Shown: piece after piece, positions 34,057-44,400 of the stretch
How positions within the stretch are numbered: the first letter of the stretch is position 1
How the letters are laid out: every line of letters begins with the position of its first letter
Assembly: GCF_000718785.1 (NCBI RefSeq)
Contig: NZ_JOCA01000019.1
Location: 62,001 to 126,000, forward strand
Reading direction: 5' to 3'
Length of the DNA: 64,000 bases
Origin: Streptomyces sp. NRRL WC-3626
Lineage (GTDB): Bacteria > Actinomycetota > Actinomycetes > Streptomycetales > Streptomycetaceae
Program-made: the position numbers and the translations under genes
The notes under the pieces: generated by a model
Told to the model about the DNA's origin: nothing
What the model saw: only the letters and a program-made list of their open reading frames with translations
The model's database searches: none

Positions 34057-35340
34057 ATGACGACACGATGTGAGGGTTCGGAGGGTGCCGGGCACGCCCG
34101 GTACACCTACCGGCTCCGGGTGTCGTCGACCGCCCGCTCCGGCCTGGAGGCCGAGTGGGCGCGCTGCCGCTGGGTGTGGAACGAATGCGTGGCCGTGTCC
34201 CGCAAGGTCCACGCCGCGAACCGGGACGCCGCCGAGAGGGTGACGTGCGGTCCGGCGCAGCTCGACAAGATGCTGACCGAGGCCCGCAACGCCATGGGAT
34301 GGCTGCGCGAAGGCGCGTCGGTGCCGCAGCAGCAGACCATCCGCGAATTCGCCAAGTCCCGCGCCAAGGCCATGAAGGACATCAAGGCGAAGCTGCCGCA
34401 CCGGCAGCGCGCCGGTATGCCCCGCATCAAGCGCAAGTGGGACGCGCTGCCCACCATGAACTACACACAGCGCGGGTTCCGGCTGAAGGACGGCCGACTC
34501 CACGTCGCGGGCGGGATCGTCCTGACGGTCGTCTGGTCCCGCGGCCTCCCGGCCGCCCCCTCCTCGGTGCGCGTGTACCAGGACAGCCTGGGCCACTGGT
34601 ACGCGTCGTTCGTCGTCGCCACCGAGCTCCAGCCTCTCCCCGCCACGGGCGCCGTGCTCGGCGTGGACTGGGGCGTCAAAGAGACCGCCACCACCACATC
34701 CGACGCCCACGACCTCTCCCCCGCACAGCACGGCAAGCGCGCGGCGCAGCGACTCGCCCGCTACCAGCGGATGATGGCCCGCCGCCGCCCCGCGCGCGGC
34801 CAGGCCGCATCCAACGGCTACCGCCAAGCCCGGCGGTAGACCGCGAAGCTGCACAAGAAGACCGCCCGGCAGCGGCAGGACACCGCCCGCAAGTGGGCCA
34901 AGTCCGTAGTCCGTGACCACGACGCGATCGCCGTCGAGGACTTCCGGCCGAAGTTCCTCGCGAAGACCACCATGGCCCGCAAAGCCGCCGACGCGGCGAT
35001 CGGCGCCACCAAAACGGCCCTGATCGAGATGGGCCGCAAGCACGGGCGGGACATCCGCCTCGTCAATCCCGCGCACACCACCATGGACTGCGCGTCGTGC
35101 GGAGCGAGAACCAAGCACGCGCTACCTCTTTCGGAACGTACCTACACCTGCACCGCCTGCGGAGTGGTGTCCCCCAGGGACAAGAACTCCGCCCGCGTGA
35201 TGCTGGTCCGGGCTGGTCTCAACCCGACTGGTGCTGATCGTGTAAGAGCCGGAGGACCGCTGCTCCCCGGCCAACGTGAGCCAGGAATCCCCGCCCTTCA
35301 GGGCGGGGAGGACGTCAATTCCCGTCATACGTCGGCGTAG
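34057..35340 (+). pseudogene. tnpB: tnpB, RNA-guided nuclease gene interrupted by an in-frame amber codon
   Basis: A continuous 427-codon frame apart from TAG at 34837-34839 (codon 261). Before it lies the RuvC-I Asp204 (LGVDWGVKET). After it come RuvC-II Glu294 (IAVEDF), the zinc ribbon Cys345/348/365/368 (CASC ... CTAC) and RuvC-III Asp375 (SPRDKNSA). All catalytic residues survive, but the stop splits them, so no active nuclease is expected without readthrough. One base change, for example from CAG, would explain it. TnpB proteins are guided by a right-end RNA and maintain IS605-family elements. The stop at 35338-35340 lies inside narK sequence, so the last codons come from target DNA. Confidence 0.85.
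35289..35308 (+). ncRNA. Right-end hairpin, probable 3' part of an omega/reRNA
   Basis: A 9-bp GC stem with loop TC in the last codons of tnpB. In TnpB elements the guide RNA covers the 3' end of tnpB and the right end, with the guide read from the flank. Here the flank would be the narK 3' end. Only the hairpin is seen directly. Confidence 0.4.
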
Positions 35341-36671
35341 CTGAGCTGCGGCTTCTTCTCCAAGGCCTGGTTCATGTCCACCGGCCGGCGCAGATACACC
35401 GCCCACGTGACCGCGAAGCAGACCGCGTAGCAGGCGAGGAAGGCGACGAACGCGCCGGTGCCGGAGCCGTAGGAGAGGAAGGACTGACGGAAGGCGAGAT
35501 TGATGCCGACGCCGCCGAGCGCCCCCACCGCGCCGATCAGTCCCATGGCCGCCCCGGACAGCCGCCGCCCGTACGCCGCCGCCTCCTCCCCCACCAGCCC
35601 CCTCGCCAGCGCCTTCGCCTGGAAGATGCCCGGGATCATCTTGTACGTCGACCCGTTGCCCAGGCCGGTCAGCACGAACAGCACCACGAACGCGACGGTG
35701 AACAGCGCCAGCGACTCCCGCACGGAGCCGACGATCAGCACGGAGGTCGCCGCGCCCATGGCGACGAAGTTCCACAGCGTGATCCGCGAGCCGCCGTACC
35801 GGTCGGCGAGCCACCCGCCCACCGGACGGATCAGCGAGCCGAGCAGTGGCCCGATGAAGGTGACGTACGCGGCCTCGAGCGGTGTGCGGTCGAACTGGCT
35901 CTGCAGCACCTGCCCGAACGCGAAGCTGTAGCCGATGAACGAGCCGAAGGTGCCGATGTAGAGGAAGGACATGATCCAGGTGTGCGCTTCCCTGGCGGCG
36001 TCCTTGGCGGCACCGGTGTCGTTCTTCACCGAGGCCAGGTTGTCCATGTACCGCGCGGCGAGCACGGCGGCGACGACGATCAGCGGGATGTAGACCCCGA
36101 GCAGCACGCGCGGTCCGCCGCTCGCGCCGATGATCGCGAGGGCGGCGAGCTGGATCACCGGGACGCCGATGTTGCCGCCGCCGGCGTTCAGTCCCAGCGC
36201 CCAGCCTTTCTTCCTGAGCGGGAAGAAGGCGTTGATGTTGGTCATGGAGGAGGCGAAGTTGCCGCCGCCGACACCGGCCAGCAGACCGACGAGGAGGAAG
36301 GTGGAGAAGGACGTCCCCGGTTCCATCACGGCGAACGCGGCGACGGTGGGCACGAGCAGCAGCGCCGCGCTGATCACCGTCCAGTTCCGCCCGCCGAAGA
36401 GGGCGACGGCGAAGGTGTACGGCACCCGGACCACGGCGCCGACCAGGGTGACCATCGACGTCAGCAGGAACTTGTCGGCGGGGGTGAGCCCGTACTCGGG
36501 GCCCATGAAGAGGACGAGCACGGACCACATGGTCCAGACGGAGAACCCGATGTGCTCGGACAGCACGGAGAAGAGGAGATTGCGCCGGGCGGTCTTCTCC
36601 CCGGTCGCGTTCCAGAAGACCTCGTCCTCCGGATCCCACTGCTGAATCCAACGGCCGCTGCGGACTGTCAT
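35325..36671 (-). CDS. narK: Nitrate/nitrite transporter of the MFS NNP family
   Basis: A 448-residue membrane protein with about 12 hydrophobic segments. The nitrate-family signature is seen as GVGGGNFASSMTNINAFFP followed by KKGWALGLNAGGGNIGVP, with a second Gly-rich segment LGNGSTYKMIP in the C-terminal half. It exchanges or symports nitrate and nitrite across the cell membrane. ATG at 36671 is clear. nnaR lies downstream on the same strand but is separated by the TnpB element, which abuts the narK stop. The last five codons overlap the 3' end of the tnpB frame on the other strand. Confidence 0.92.
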   Translation of the reverse strand: MTVRSGRWIQQWDPEDEVFWNATGEKTARRNLLFSVLSEHIGFSVWTMWSVLVLFMGPEYGLTPADKFLLTSMVTLVGAVVRVPYTFAVALFGGRNWTVISAALLLVPTVAAFAVMEPGTSFSTFLLVGLLAGVGGGNFASSMTNINAFFPLRKKGWALGLNAGGGNIGVPVIQLAALAIIGASGGPRVLLGVYIPLIVVAAVLAARYMDNLASVKNDTGAAKDAAREAHTWIMSFLYIGTFGSFIGYSFAFGQVLQSQFDRTPLEAAYVTFIGPLLGSLIRPVGGWLADRYGGSRITLWNFVAMGAATSVLIVGSVRESLALFTVAFVVLFVLTGLGNGSTYKMIPGIFQAKALARGLVGEEAAAYGRRLSGAAMGLIGAVGALGGVGINLAFRQSFLSYGSGTGAFVAFLACYAVCFAVTWAVYLRRPVDMNQALEKKPQLSYADV

Positions 36672-36826
36672 CAGGCCTCCACTGCTCTCCGGGGGCGCGG
36701 GCGGTGCCGCGAGGGGCTGATCCCGAAGGTAGGGAGGGAGCGTTTCGGCGCTGTGGCAGCCGGTGACCGGCAGGGAACGTTGCTCTCACCTCGGGCAGGG
36801 CCGGGATGAGAGCTGCCCCGGACCCC

Positions 36827-37669
36827 TCAGCGCTGCGGGGGCTGCCAGTGGGGGTTCTGCTGGGGGTAGGGGGGCTGGGGGTATTGCGGCTGGGGCTGGG
36901 CATAGGGGCCAGGGGCCTGCGGCTGGGCGTACGGCATCGGAGGCTGGGGCTGCGGCTGGGCGTACGGCATCGGGGGCTGCTGGCCGTACGGCGCGGGGGC
37001 CGCCGGGGCGGGCATCCCCGGGCCCTGAGCCCCGTACGGGCCTGCCCCGAAGGGGTTGCCGTGCTGTCCCGGCATCTGCCCGCCCGGAGGCAGATAGCGC
37101 ACCCGCCCCGTCTCGTCCGCCACCGGGGCGAACCCGGCCGCCTGCAGCCGTGCGGCGAACTTGGCGTTCCGCTTACGGGTGACGACGAGGCCGATACCGA
37201 AGACGGCCATCAGCACCAGCCAGATGACGGCCGAGATGACGAAGTCGTCGGACGTGCCCCCGAGCCGGTAGGCGAGGACGACACAGCCGATGGAGACACC
37301 GAGGGCGCCGTACCCCATCCGCTTCTCGGCGCTCTTTCCGGTGAGGTCGAAGTTGATGCGGGCCTTGAGCAGTTCGAACGCGTCCGGCACGAGCGGCGGC
37401 AGCGACACGCCGTCGTGGGCGTTCGGATACTGCGCCCAGTTCTGCGCGGCGCGGGCGCGGGCCTGCGGACTGTGATCGGGCACGATCAGCATCTTCAGCT
37501 GGCTGTTGTTCCCGCCGCCCTGCCGTACGTCCGCGTACTCGTACCCGAACTGCTGCGCTGTGAAAGCGAGTCGGGCGAGCTTCTTCACGGAAGCCATCGC
37601 ACTGGTGAGCTCGACCGGCTCCCCGCTCGCCATCAGTCGCAGCATCTTCCGCGTCTGCCGCTTGCTCAT
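36827..37669 (-). CDS. Two-TM membrane protein with Pro/Gln-rich C-terminal tail
   Basis: A 280-residue protein of unknown function. Residues 1-110 are a soluble domain. Two adjacent membrane helices follow (GYGALGVSIGCVVLAYRLG and FVISAVIWLVLMAVFGIGLVV), then a short basic segment and a tail of 90 residues rich in Pro, Gln, Tyr and Gly with PPMPYAQPQ repeats. ATG at 37669 (MSKRQTRKML) is chosen over an upstream start at 37699. Such tails are common in Streptomyces and suggest a cytoplasmic interaction surface. No enzyme motif is seen. Confidence 0.75.
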   Translation of the reverse strand: MSKRQTRKMLRLMASGEPVELTSAMASVKKLARLAFTAQQFGYEYADVRQGGGNNSQLKMLIVPDHSPQARARAAQNWAQYPNAHDGVSLPPLVPDAFELLKARINFDLTGKSAEKRMGYGALGVSIGCVVLAYRLGGTSDDFVISAVIWLVLMAVFGIGLVVTRKRNAKFAARLQAAGFAPVADETGRVRYLPPGGQMPGQHGNPFGAGPYGAQGPGMPAPAAPAPYGQQPPMPYAQPQPQPPMPYAQPQAPGPYAQPQPQYPQPPYPQQNPHWQPPQR

Positions 37670-37794
37670 CCGCCCACGCCCCCTGGCCACTCTGTTCACT
37701 TCCGCAACAGCGGAAGTGTGTCACGCCCACCTACTTGGAACCAGAGCAGCTTCCGACCCCCTCAGCAACCCGTCCCCGAGTGATCGTCGGTATT

Positions 37795-38388
37795 TCAGCT
37801 CTCGTCCTGCTCGGCAAGCCAGGCCAGCGTGTCCTCGTCCTCGGCGGCTGTGCGGTACGGCTTCCCGACGTTCAACCGGGCAACATCCCGGAGAGACCGC
37901 ACTCGCCGAGGGTGGGGGAGGACGGCGGTCCCGATGCTGTCCTGCCACACCGTGCCCTGCACAAAGACCGAACCATCGAGGGCGGACATGACGAACGCGG
38001 GCCGGCCATATCGGCTCCCGGTGACACCGACCGCGCAGCCCGCACCCATGATGTCCCAGTCATCCAGCAACTCGACAAGCCCCCAGACCCCCTCGACATC
38101 CGTATCGTCGACCGCCCCGGGGGACGGCACGCTGATGGAGAGCAGGAACTGACGATCGGCGGAGAACAGACCAAACTGCGCGCCCAGTTCGAACCAGTCG
38201 GCGTTTGCCTTCGAAACCCCGGCAGGGTCATCGATCGCGACGGTTCGATCCCGGCGGCCTTCGTCGGGATGACGGGACGTGACCATGCCGGCGACGTAAG
38301 GCGGAATTCCCGTTCCGCGCCTGAATCCCAGAAATCTGAGGCCACAATCCTTCATCGCTTGCGCCAGGGAATCAGCATTCGCGGACAT
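37795..38388 (-). CDS. Putative immunity protein for the RHS toxin
   Basis: A 197-residue cytoplasmic protein (no signal peptide) that I do not recognise as a named family. It is acidic and lies immediately downstream of the toxin gene on the same strand. Its ribosome-binding sequence GAGGTGAGGTGG overlaps the toxin TGA, and ATG at 38388 follows by a few bases. In polymorphic toxin systems the gene directly after the toxin tip encodes its specific antidote, so immunity is the best guess. Conserved-looking parts are WFELGAQFGLFSADRQFLLSI and GRPAFVMSALDGSVFVQG. Confidence 0.65.
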   Translation of the reverse strand: MSANADSLAQAMKDCGLRFLGFRRGTGIPPYVAGMVTSRHPDEGRRDRTVAIDDPAGVSKANADWFELGAQFGLFSADRQFLLSISVPSPGAVDDTDVEGVWGLVELLDDWDIMGAGCAVGVTGSRYGRPAFVMSALDGSVFVQGTVWQDSIGTAVLPHPRRVRSLRDVARLNVGKPYRTAAEDEDTLAWLAEQDES

Positions 38389-38401
38389 CCGCCACCTCAC
38401 C

Positions 38402-41400
38402 TCAGGGGCAATTCGTAATATTCATGAGCTTACCATAGAAATGCCCCGCACCCTTGACATTCCCCTTCGGGCCCACCCATTTGAATTGCCCCTCCTTCTC
38501 AAGAATTCGATAATCATGATTATTGGGATCCGGCGCGTAGATCTTGGCACCTTCCCACCAGACATTTCTTCTGTTGTTCTCGCGATTTTCGAAGTGATCC
38601 AATGTGCCATCAGGATTCCTGCGCTGCTGCAGCGTTCCATCTTGAATCTGCTGCAGCCCTCGCAGAATGATATTCGGCGTTACCGGTTCATTCCCGGCAT
38701 TGTGAACCAGGACCGGCGTTTCCCCCGCCAGCACGTAGTACGTATGCAGGTTTTCGATCGTGAGGTTGTAAGTGCGGGCGTGCCTGGTGAAAGCGCGATT
38801 TCCGGTGACGATCACGGTGTCGCCGGTGTCCGTGCGCAGGGTCATGCCCGCGACGAGTCCGCCGGCATCGATCCAGTCGTGTTCGGACGGAGACCAGAAG
38901 GGGTGCTCGTACGTCGCGGTGAGCTTCTCGATACCCTCCGCTGTGGCGATCGACAACTCGTTGAAGTGCTTGTCGTCCTCGGTGACGATGAGACGGGTGA
39001 CCCTGCGGGGCCCGGTCTCGCCGGTCTCGGGGTCGGTGGCCAGGACCTCGTCCCCGAGTTCCACATCCTCGATATCCCTGGTGGTCCCGTCGGCCATGAG
39101 TACATCCGTCCCGGCCAGGAAACATCTGAAGCAGCTTATTCCCTTCAAACGCTTTCCGGTGGCCGCGGCCGCCGAGGAGCCCCTTCCTCCGGTGACCAGG
39201 GCACCGATAAATGCCTCGACCAGCTTGCCGCGCTCGAAAGCCTTGGCGTCCGCCACGCAGTCGTTGAAGTTCGAGACGCAGTAGTTGGCGGCGATGCGCT
39301 TGGCCTCCGCCACGTCGTCGTGGCGCAGCAGGTACTTGTACGCCTGGCGGCAGGCCTCCCGGCCGAAGCACGCGTTGCCCGGTCCGTCGTTCTCATAGAC
39401 GGGCGTCACCCAGTAGTCGGTTTCGGGTGAGTCACCGTTCGGACTGTTCATCAGGAAGTGCTTGAGCAGTTCGTCGATATCGTTGGTCCGGGGCGTCTGG
39501 CTGGCGATCCATACGGTCGGGTCTTCCCAGCCGTCACTACCGTGCGGCGTCCCCCGCACCGAACCGTCGGAGTTCAGGCCGCCGTTCGGGTCGCCCTGGG
39601 TGCCGCCGTCGGGGCGGGTCCAGCCCTTGCCGTCGTTGCAGCTGTCGCACCAGAGGCCGCTCGGGTCGCCGTGGCTGACCGGGCTGTTGCCGCTGTAGGC
39701 GTAGCCGTTCATCTGCAGCGGGTCGGCGATGTCGATGACCGGGTCCGCCGAGAGGAAGCGGCCGGAGTCCTGGTCGTACTCGCGGGCGCCGATGTGGGTC
39801 AGGCCGGTGGCCGTGTCGTCGATGCCGACGCCCAGGTAGCCGCGCTTGTTCGGCCAGACCGGCGGCTTGGCCCCGCGGGTCTCGCCGTAGGGCTTGAAGG
39901 CCCGGCGGGTGACGGCCTGGCCGCTCGACAGGGAGACCGCCGTGTTCGCCGTGCCGAGGTGGTCGGTGAGCAGCACGCTGAGCTGGTGACCCGTCGTGGC
40001 GCCGTTGCTTGCCGTGCGGGTCACGGAGGGTGCGCCGGACTGTCCATAGGTGCGGGAAGCCCGAACGACCGCCCCGGCGGCGTCGGTCGTCACCTCGGTC
40101 TCACCCAGGTAGAGCGTCGAGCCCGACGGGGAGTTCTCCAGGACGCGGTTTCCGCCGGTGTCGTAGACGTAGGTCGTCTTCTTGCCGTCGTCGGTGATCG
40201 TGTCGAGCTTGTTCTCCTGCGTCCAGGTGAGGTTCTGCGTGGTGGCGGGCAGATCGCGGGCCTCGGTGTTGCCCACCGCGTCGTACGTGTAGCTGCTGCC
40301 CCGGCCGGCCGGGGCGGAGCTGATCCATTTCATGGTGTGCGGCTGGGGTGTGCCGTAGCCGTACGTGAGGGAGACGTTCTTCGTGGCGTCCGCCGGGTCG
40401 TGCTCGGTCATGGCGGCGCGGTTGCCGAGCCAGTCGAAGGTGAAGGACTGGCGGTAGGCGGTGGCTCCCGTGGAGACCGTGGCGGCGTCGGGGGCGGTGG
40501 CCGACCGGGTGGAGGCCAGCGCGGTGTCCGGGCTCGACACGTCCGTCGCCGCGTCGGGGGCGTCGGCCACCGGGCCGGACGAGGCCATGTAGTCCGTGCG
40601 GGGGCCCCAGGTCGCGCCGTTCGACGCCTTGCAGCCGTCGTCGGAGCCGGTCGGGGTGATGTTCGACGTCCAGGCGTTGAGCAGCTCGCCCATCACGTCG
40701 TAGGTGAAGCACTGGGTGTCCCACGACGAGCCCGAGGCGTCCGTCAGTTGGCGCGCGTGGGAGGTGATGGTGCCGGACTTGTCGTACGAGTAGTAGCCGT
40801 CGGCGATGCGGTGCGGGCCGGAGGTCTCGCGGTCGGCGACCGTGCGCTGGAGCCGGCCGGTGTGCGGGTCGACGAAGTTCGTCGTCCACACCCGGTACGG
40901 CTGGGCTCCGGACACCGTGCGCAGGGCCTCGCCGTAGGGCGAGTAGGTGACGTCGGACGTGTACCAGGCCGCGCCCGCCGTCGACTCGGGGAGGCCGTCG
41001 GCGTTGTAGCGGGTGACGACCTTCTCCTGCGCCAGTCCGCCCACCGCGGGCAGCGTGACCGACTGGACCTGTCCCGTGACGGGTGTGTAGGTGTACGCGT
41101 AGGCGTACGTTCCGGCGACGCCCGTCGTCAGCGAGCTGGGCGGGATCACCGTCTCCGTGCCGGTGGGCCGGTACTCGGTGTCGTAGCCGGTGACGCGCTC
41201 GACGTAGTCCCCGTTCAGGGTGCGCCGGATCGAGGCGACCGGCTGCCCGAGCGCCCCGGGCAGGCTGTCGTACGTGAACTCCTTGACCGGGACGGCCGTC
41301 GCGGAGCCCTCACGGACGAACTCCACCCGGCCCAATTCGTCGTACTCGGTGTACGTCGTCCTGGACTTGGCGTCCGTCACCTTCTGAGGCCGGTCGGCCT

Positions 41401-44400
41401 CGTCGTACCACGTCTTCGTCTCGCCCGTGTCGGGGTCGTTGGTGGAGATCACCCGTCCCCGTGCGTCGTACGAGTACGTCCAGGCGTTCCCTGCCGGGTC
41501 GGTGACCTTGGTGCGGTAGCCGCGTGCGTCGTACTCGTACGACGTGACGCGCCCCTCGCTGGTGCTCCCGTCGTCCTTGTAGTGGCGGATGGAGGTGACC
41601 CGGCCGAGGGCGTCGGTGAAGGTGCGGGTCCGCGGGACCGTGGACCCGGCGGGGTCGACGTACGTGCTGGTGTCGCTGTAGTAGGTGTAGGTCGCGTAGG
41701 CGAAGTCGCCGTCGTGGTACGTCGACTCGCGCTGCTTGCGCTCCAGGCCGTCGTAGCGGTGTTTGATCCAGCTCGGGATCAGGGTCCGCGATCTGGGCGC
41801 GAAGAGCTCGGCCGCCGGATCGCCCTTCGCGAGGTACCCGCTGGTCTGCTCGTCGACCAGGCCGTGGTCGTTGTAGGTGGTGTCGGTGACGACGCGGCCG
41901 GGGCCGTGGGCTTCGGACTGCGTCTGCACGGGACGCATCAGACCGTCGTAGATCGCCACCTGACGGCTGTACGTGCCGTCGTCCTTGAGGCTCCTGGTGG
42001 TGACCGCGGCGGGGCGGGTCGTCTCGGACGTGGCGATCGCCGCCTGGTACGAGATCTCGACGTCGGGCGACCTGCCGCCGGAGGAGCGGGACGGCGACCA
42101 GCCCTTGACCAGGCGTCCGAGGGCGTCGTACTCGTTGCGTGTGACCCGGCCGTTGGCGTCGGTGACCGTCAGCGCGAGGCTGCGGCCGGGGTCGAAGGTC
42201 GTCGTGACGGCATGGCCCTTGGCGTTGATCACCTTGGTGGCGGTGACCGGTCCGCCGGCGTCCGCGGGGGTGTACTGCGTCTCGGTCGTGCCCACGCCCG
42301 GGCTGGTGACCGTGCGGACACGGCCCAGCGGGTCGTACGTCGTGCCGGTGACGACCGAGTACGAGGTTCCGGCACCGTCGACACCGGCCTGGGAGGTGAG
42401 CAGGCCCTTGGTCGGGGTCGCGCCGTACGACAGGTTGTCGTAGCTGTTGCGGACCGCCTTGACGAGCTTGGTCGCCGGGTCCGCGGTGTCGTACCCCGCG
42501 CACGAGGTGCCCGTGGCCCGCTGCTCCTTCGTCAGACCGATCAGCCATGCCGTGGTGTTGTGCACATACGACGTCCTGGTGCAGCTCTGGTCGGACAGTG
42601 TCTCGCCGGATCCGTTCGGCTTGACCACGGACGTCTCCACCTGGACCGGAAGGCCGTAGGTGTCGTCGACGGTCGTCAGGGTCCGAACCGCCCGCCAGCT
42701 CGTGTCGACGGTCTGGATCTCGTCCGACCGTTTGACGCCGGTGCGGTGGGCGAGCAGCGGGGAGAGAGCGGTGCCGTTCTCCGCCTCACGGGCGCGGGAT
42801 GCGGTCTGCCTCGACCAGGGGAAGCTCAGGGCACGCTTCTGCACCCGCTTGTCGGAGTCCAGGTAGGTGATGCTCTCCGCCGTCATGCCCGCGTACTGCG
42901 GTGCGTCGTCGGTGATCAGCGTGTACGTGCCGGTGGAGTCCTTGACCTCCCCGCCCGTGCCCTGGAAGTACCGGGTCTCGGAGTACGACTGCCCCTGCGG
43001 CTCGCCCGACTGGGAGGTGGTCTTGCTCCCCTTGGTGACCGCGACCTGGCGGTAGCCCCGCCAGGCGCTGAACGTCCGCAGGGACGGCCGGGTGAACTCG
43101 TCGTCGCTCTTGGCCCAGGCGGGGCCGGTGTACTTGTACGTCGTGTGGATGGGTCTGCCGTGCGAGGTGACCTTGTCCGTCTGGGTGACGGAGTGGACGA
43201 CGTACTTGTTGAACCATGACTTCGCCGGCGTCTTCTCGTCACCGTCCGGCGACCAGCGGACCGGGTAGCAGGTGCCGTTGTCCTTGCCCTTGTCCTCGGC
43301 CGGCTCGCCGGCGCAGCCGCCCTTGTACTCGACCTCGATGTCGCCGCCGTGCTCCGTCGCCACCGTGCCGATGCGGGGCCGGGTGAAGGCGGGACGCTGG
43401 TCGTTGGCGCCGCTCGGCACCAGGTTCGGAAGCTGGCGGTCCTTCAGTCGCGTCCGCAGCGGCGAGGTGGAGCCGACCGAGTACTCGGCGAAGCTGACGC
43501 CGTCCTTGTGCTGGAGGGTGCCGGTGGTGTCACCGGGGGCGAAGCCCCGGCGGGTGACCGAGTTCAGCCACAGGCCGGGGGCCGTGTCGTACCAGTCCTC
43601 CGGGAAGGACTGGTGGAGCTGGTAGGTGTCGACCTTGCCCAGGCCGGTCTGGCCGGCGCGGGCGGCCTTCGTCGTCACCGTGTCCAGACGCATCTGGGTC
43701 CAGAACGACGGGAAGGCCGGGCACAGTTCCGACGTCGACTTGCAGTTCAGGTTGCCGGGGGTGTCCCACCAGGGCCGGTAGGCGCCGGGGTCGTCGGTCT
43801 TGGCGAAGTTCGCGGAGTCACAGGCCGTCTCCGACTTCAGGCAGCGCTGCTTCGCGCCGAACTCGACCGTCGCGGAGGGTTTGGTGAGGTCGGCGGAGCG
43901 CATGCCGTACTCGATGGTGGCCGGGTAGGCGGCACGCTCGTACTGCTCGGGGGAGGTGAACTTCTTCCTGACCGCGTAGTGGTTCGTCTCCTGCTTCCAG
44001 TTGACGACCATCACGTTGCCGTGCACGTCGACGACCTTGTCGAGTCCCCAGCGCCAGGCCTGCTGCCGCCCGGCCCCGCAGCGGGAGTCGGCGAAGGCGG
44101 TGGCGTGGCAGGGTTCCCCGGGGTGGTTGCCGAAGACGGGCACGGTGGACACGGAGTCGGAGTCGGCGTGACCACCGCCGACCTCGTTGAGGCCGAAGTA
44201 GTACTTGGTGCCGTCCGTGGTCGTGACGATCCAGTACTCGCCGTTGTCGTCGCCGTTGGTCCCGCCGGTCCTGCGCTCGACGCGGGTGCCGTCGTCGGTC
44301 TGGGCCCGGTAGACCTCGGTGTCGGTCTCCGGATCGCTGCCCGCGGGAGCGTCCCGCACCAGCTCGACGTTCCTGCCTCCCAGGGACATCACCGCGTTGT

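Larger units (their letters stand above)
33782..35308 (+). mobile_element. TnpB-only insertion element (IS605/IS1341 type) with divergent RHH gene
   Basis: The span runs between two nearly identical short hairpins: CCCCGGCCT-TC-AGGCCGGGG at 33782-33801 and CCCCGCCCT-TC-AGGGCGGGG at 35289-35308, each followed by AGGA. Inside are a tnpB reading frame with an amber codon and a divergent ribbon-helix-helix gene. There is no TnpA-Y1 transposase, so it cannot move by itself. Exact ends are uncertain because IS605 elements lack terminal inverted repeats and target duplications. It lies between nnaR and narK and its right end abuts narK. Confidence 0.75.

Noticed and set aside
34972..35340. Separate small zinc-ribbon gene at the end of the TnpB element
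   Set aside because: It is in the same frame as tnpB and is simply the part after the amber codon.
39458..43219. Very long plus-strand open frame (over 1200 codons) opposite the RHS gene
   Set aside because: It is antisense to clear YD repeats, its composition is Val/Gly/Arg-rich noise, and long spurious frames are normal in GC-rich DNA.
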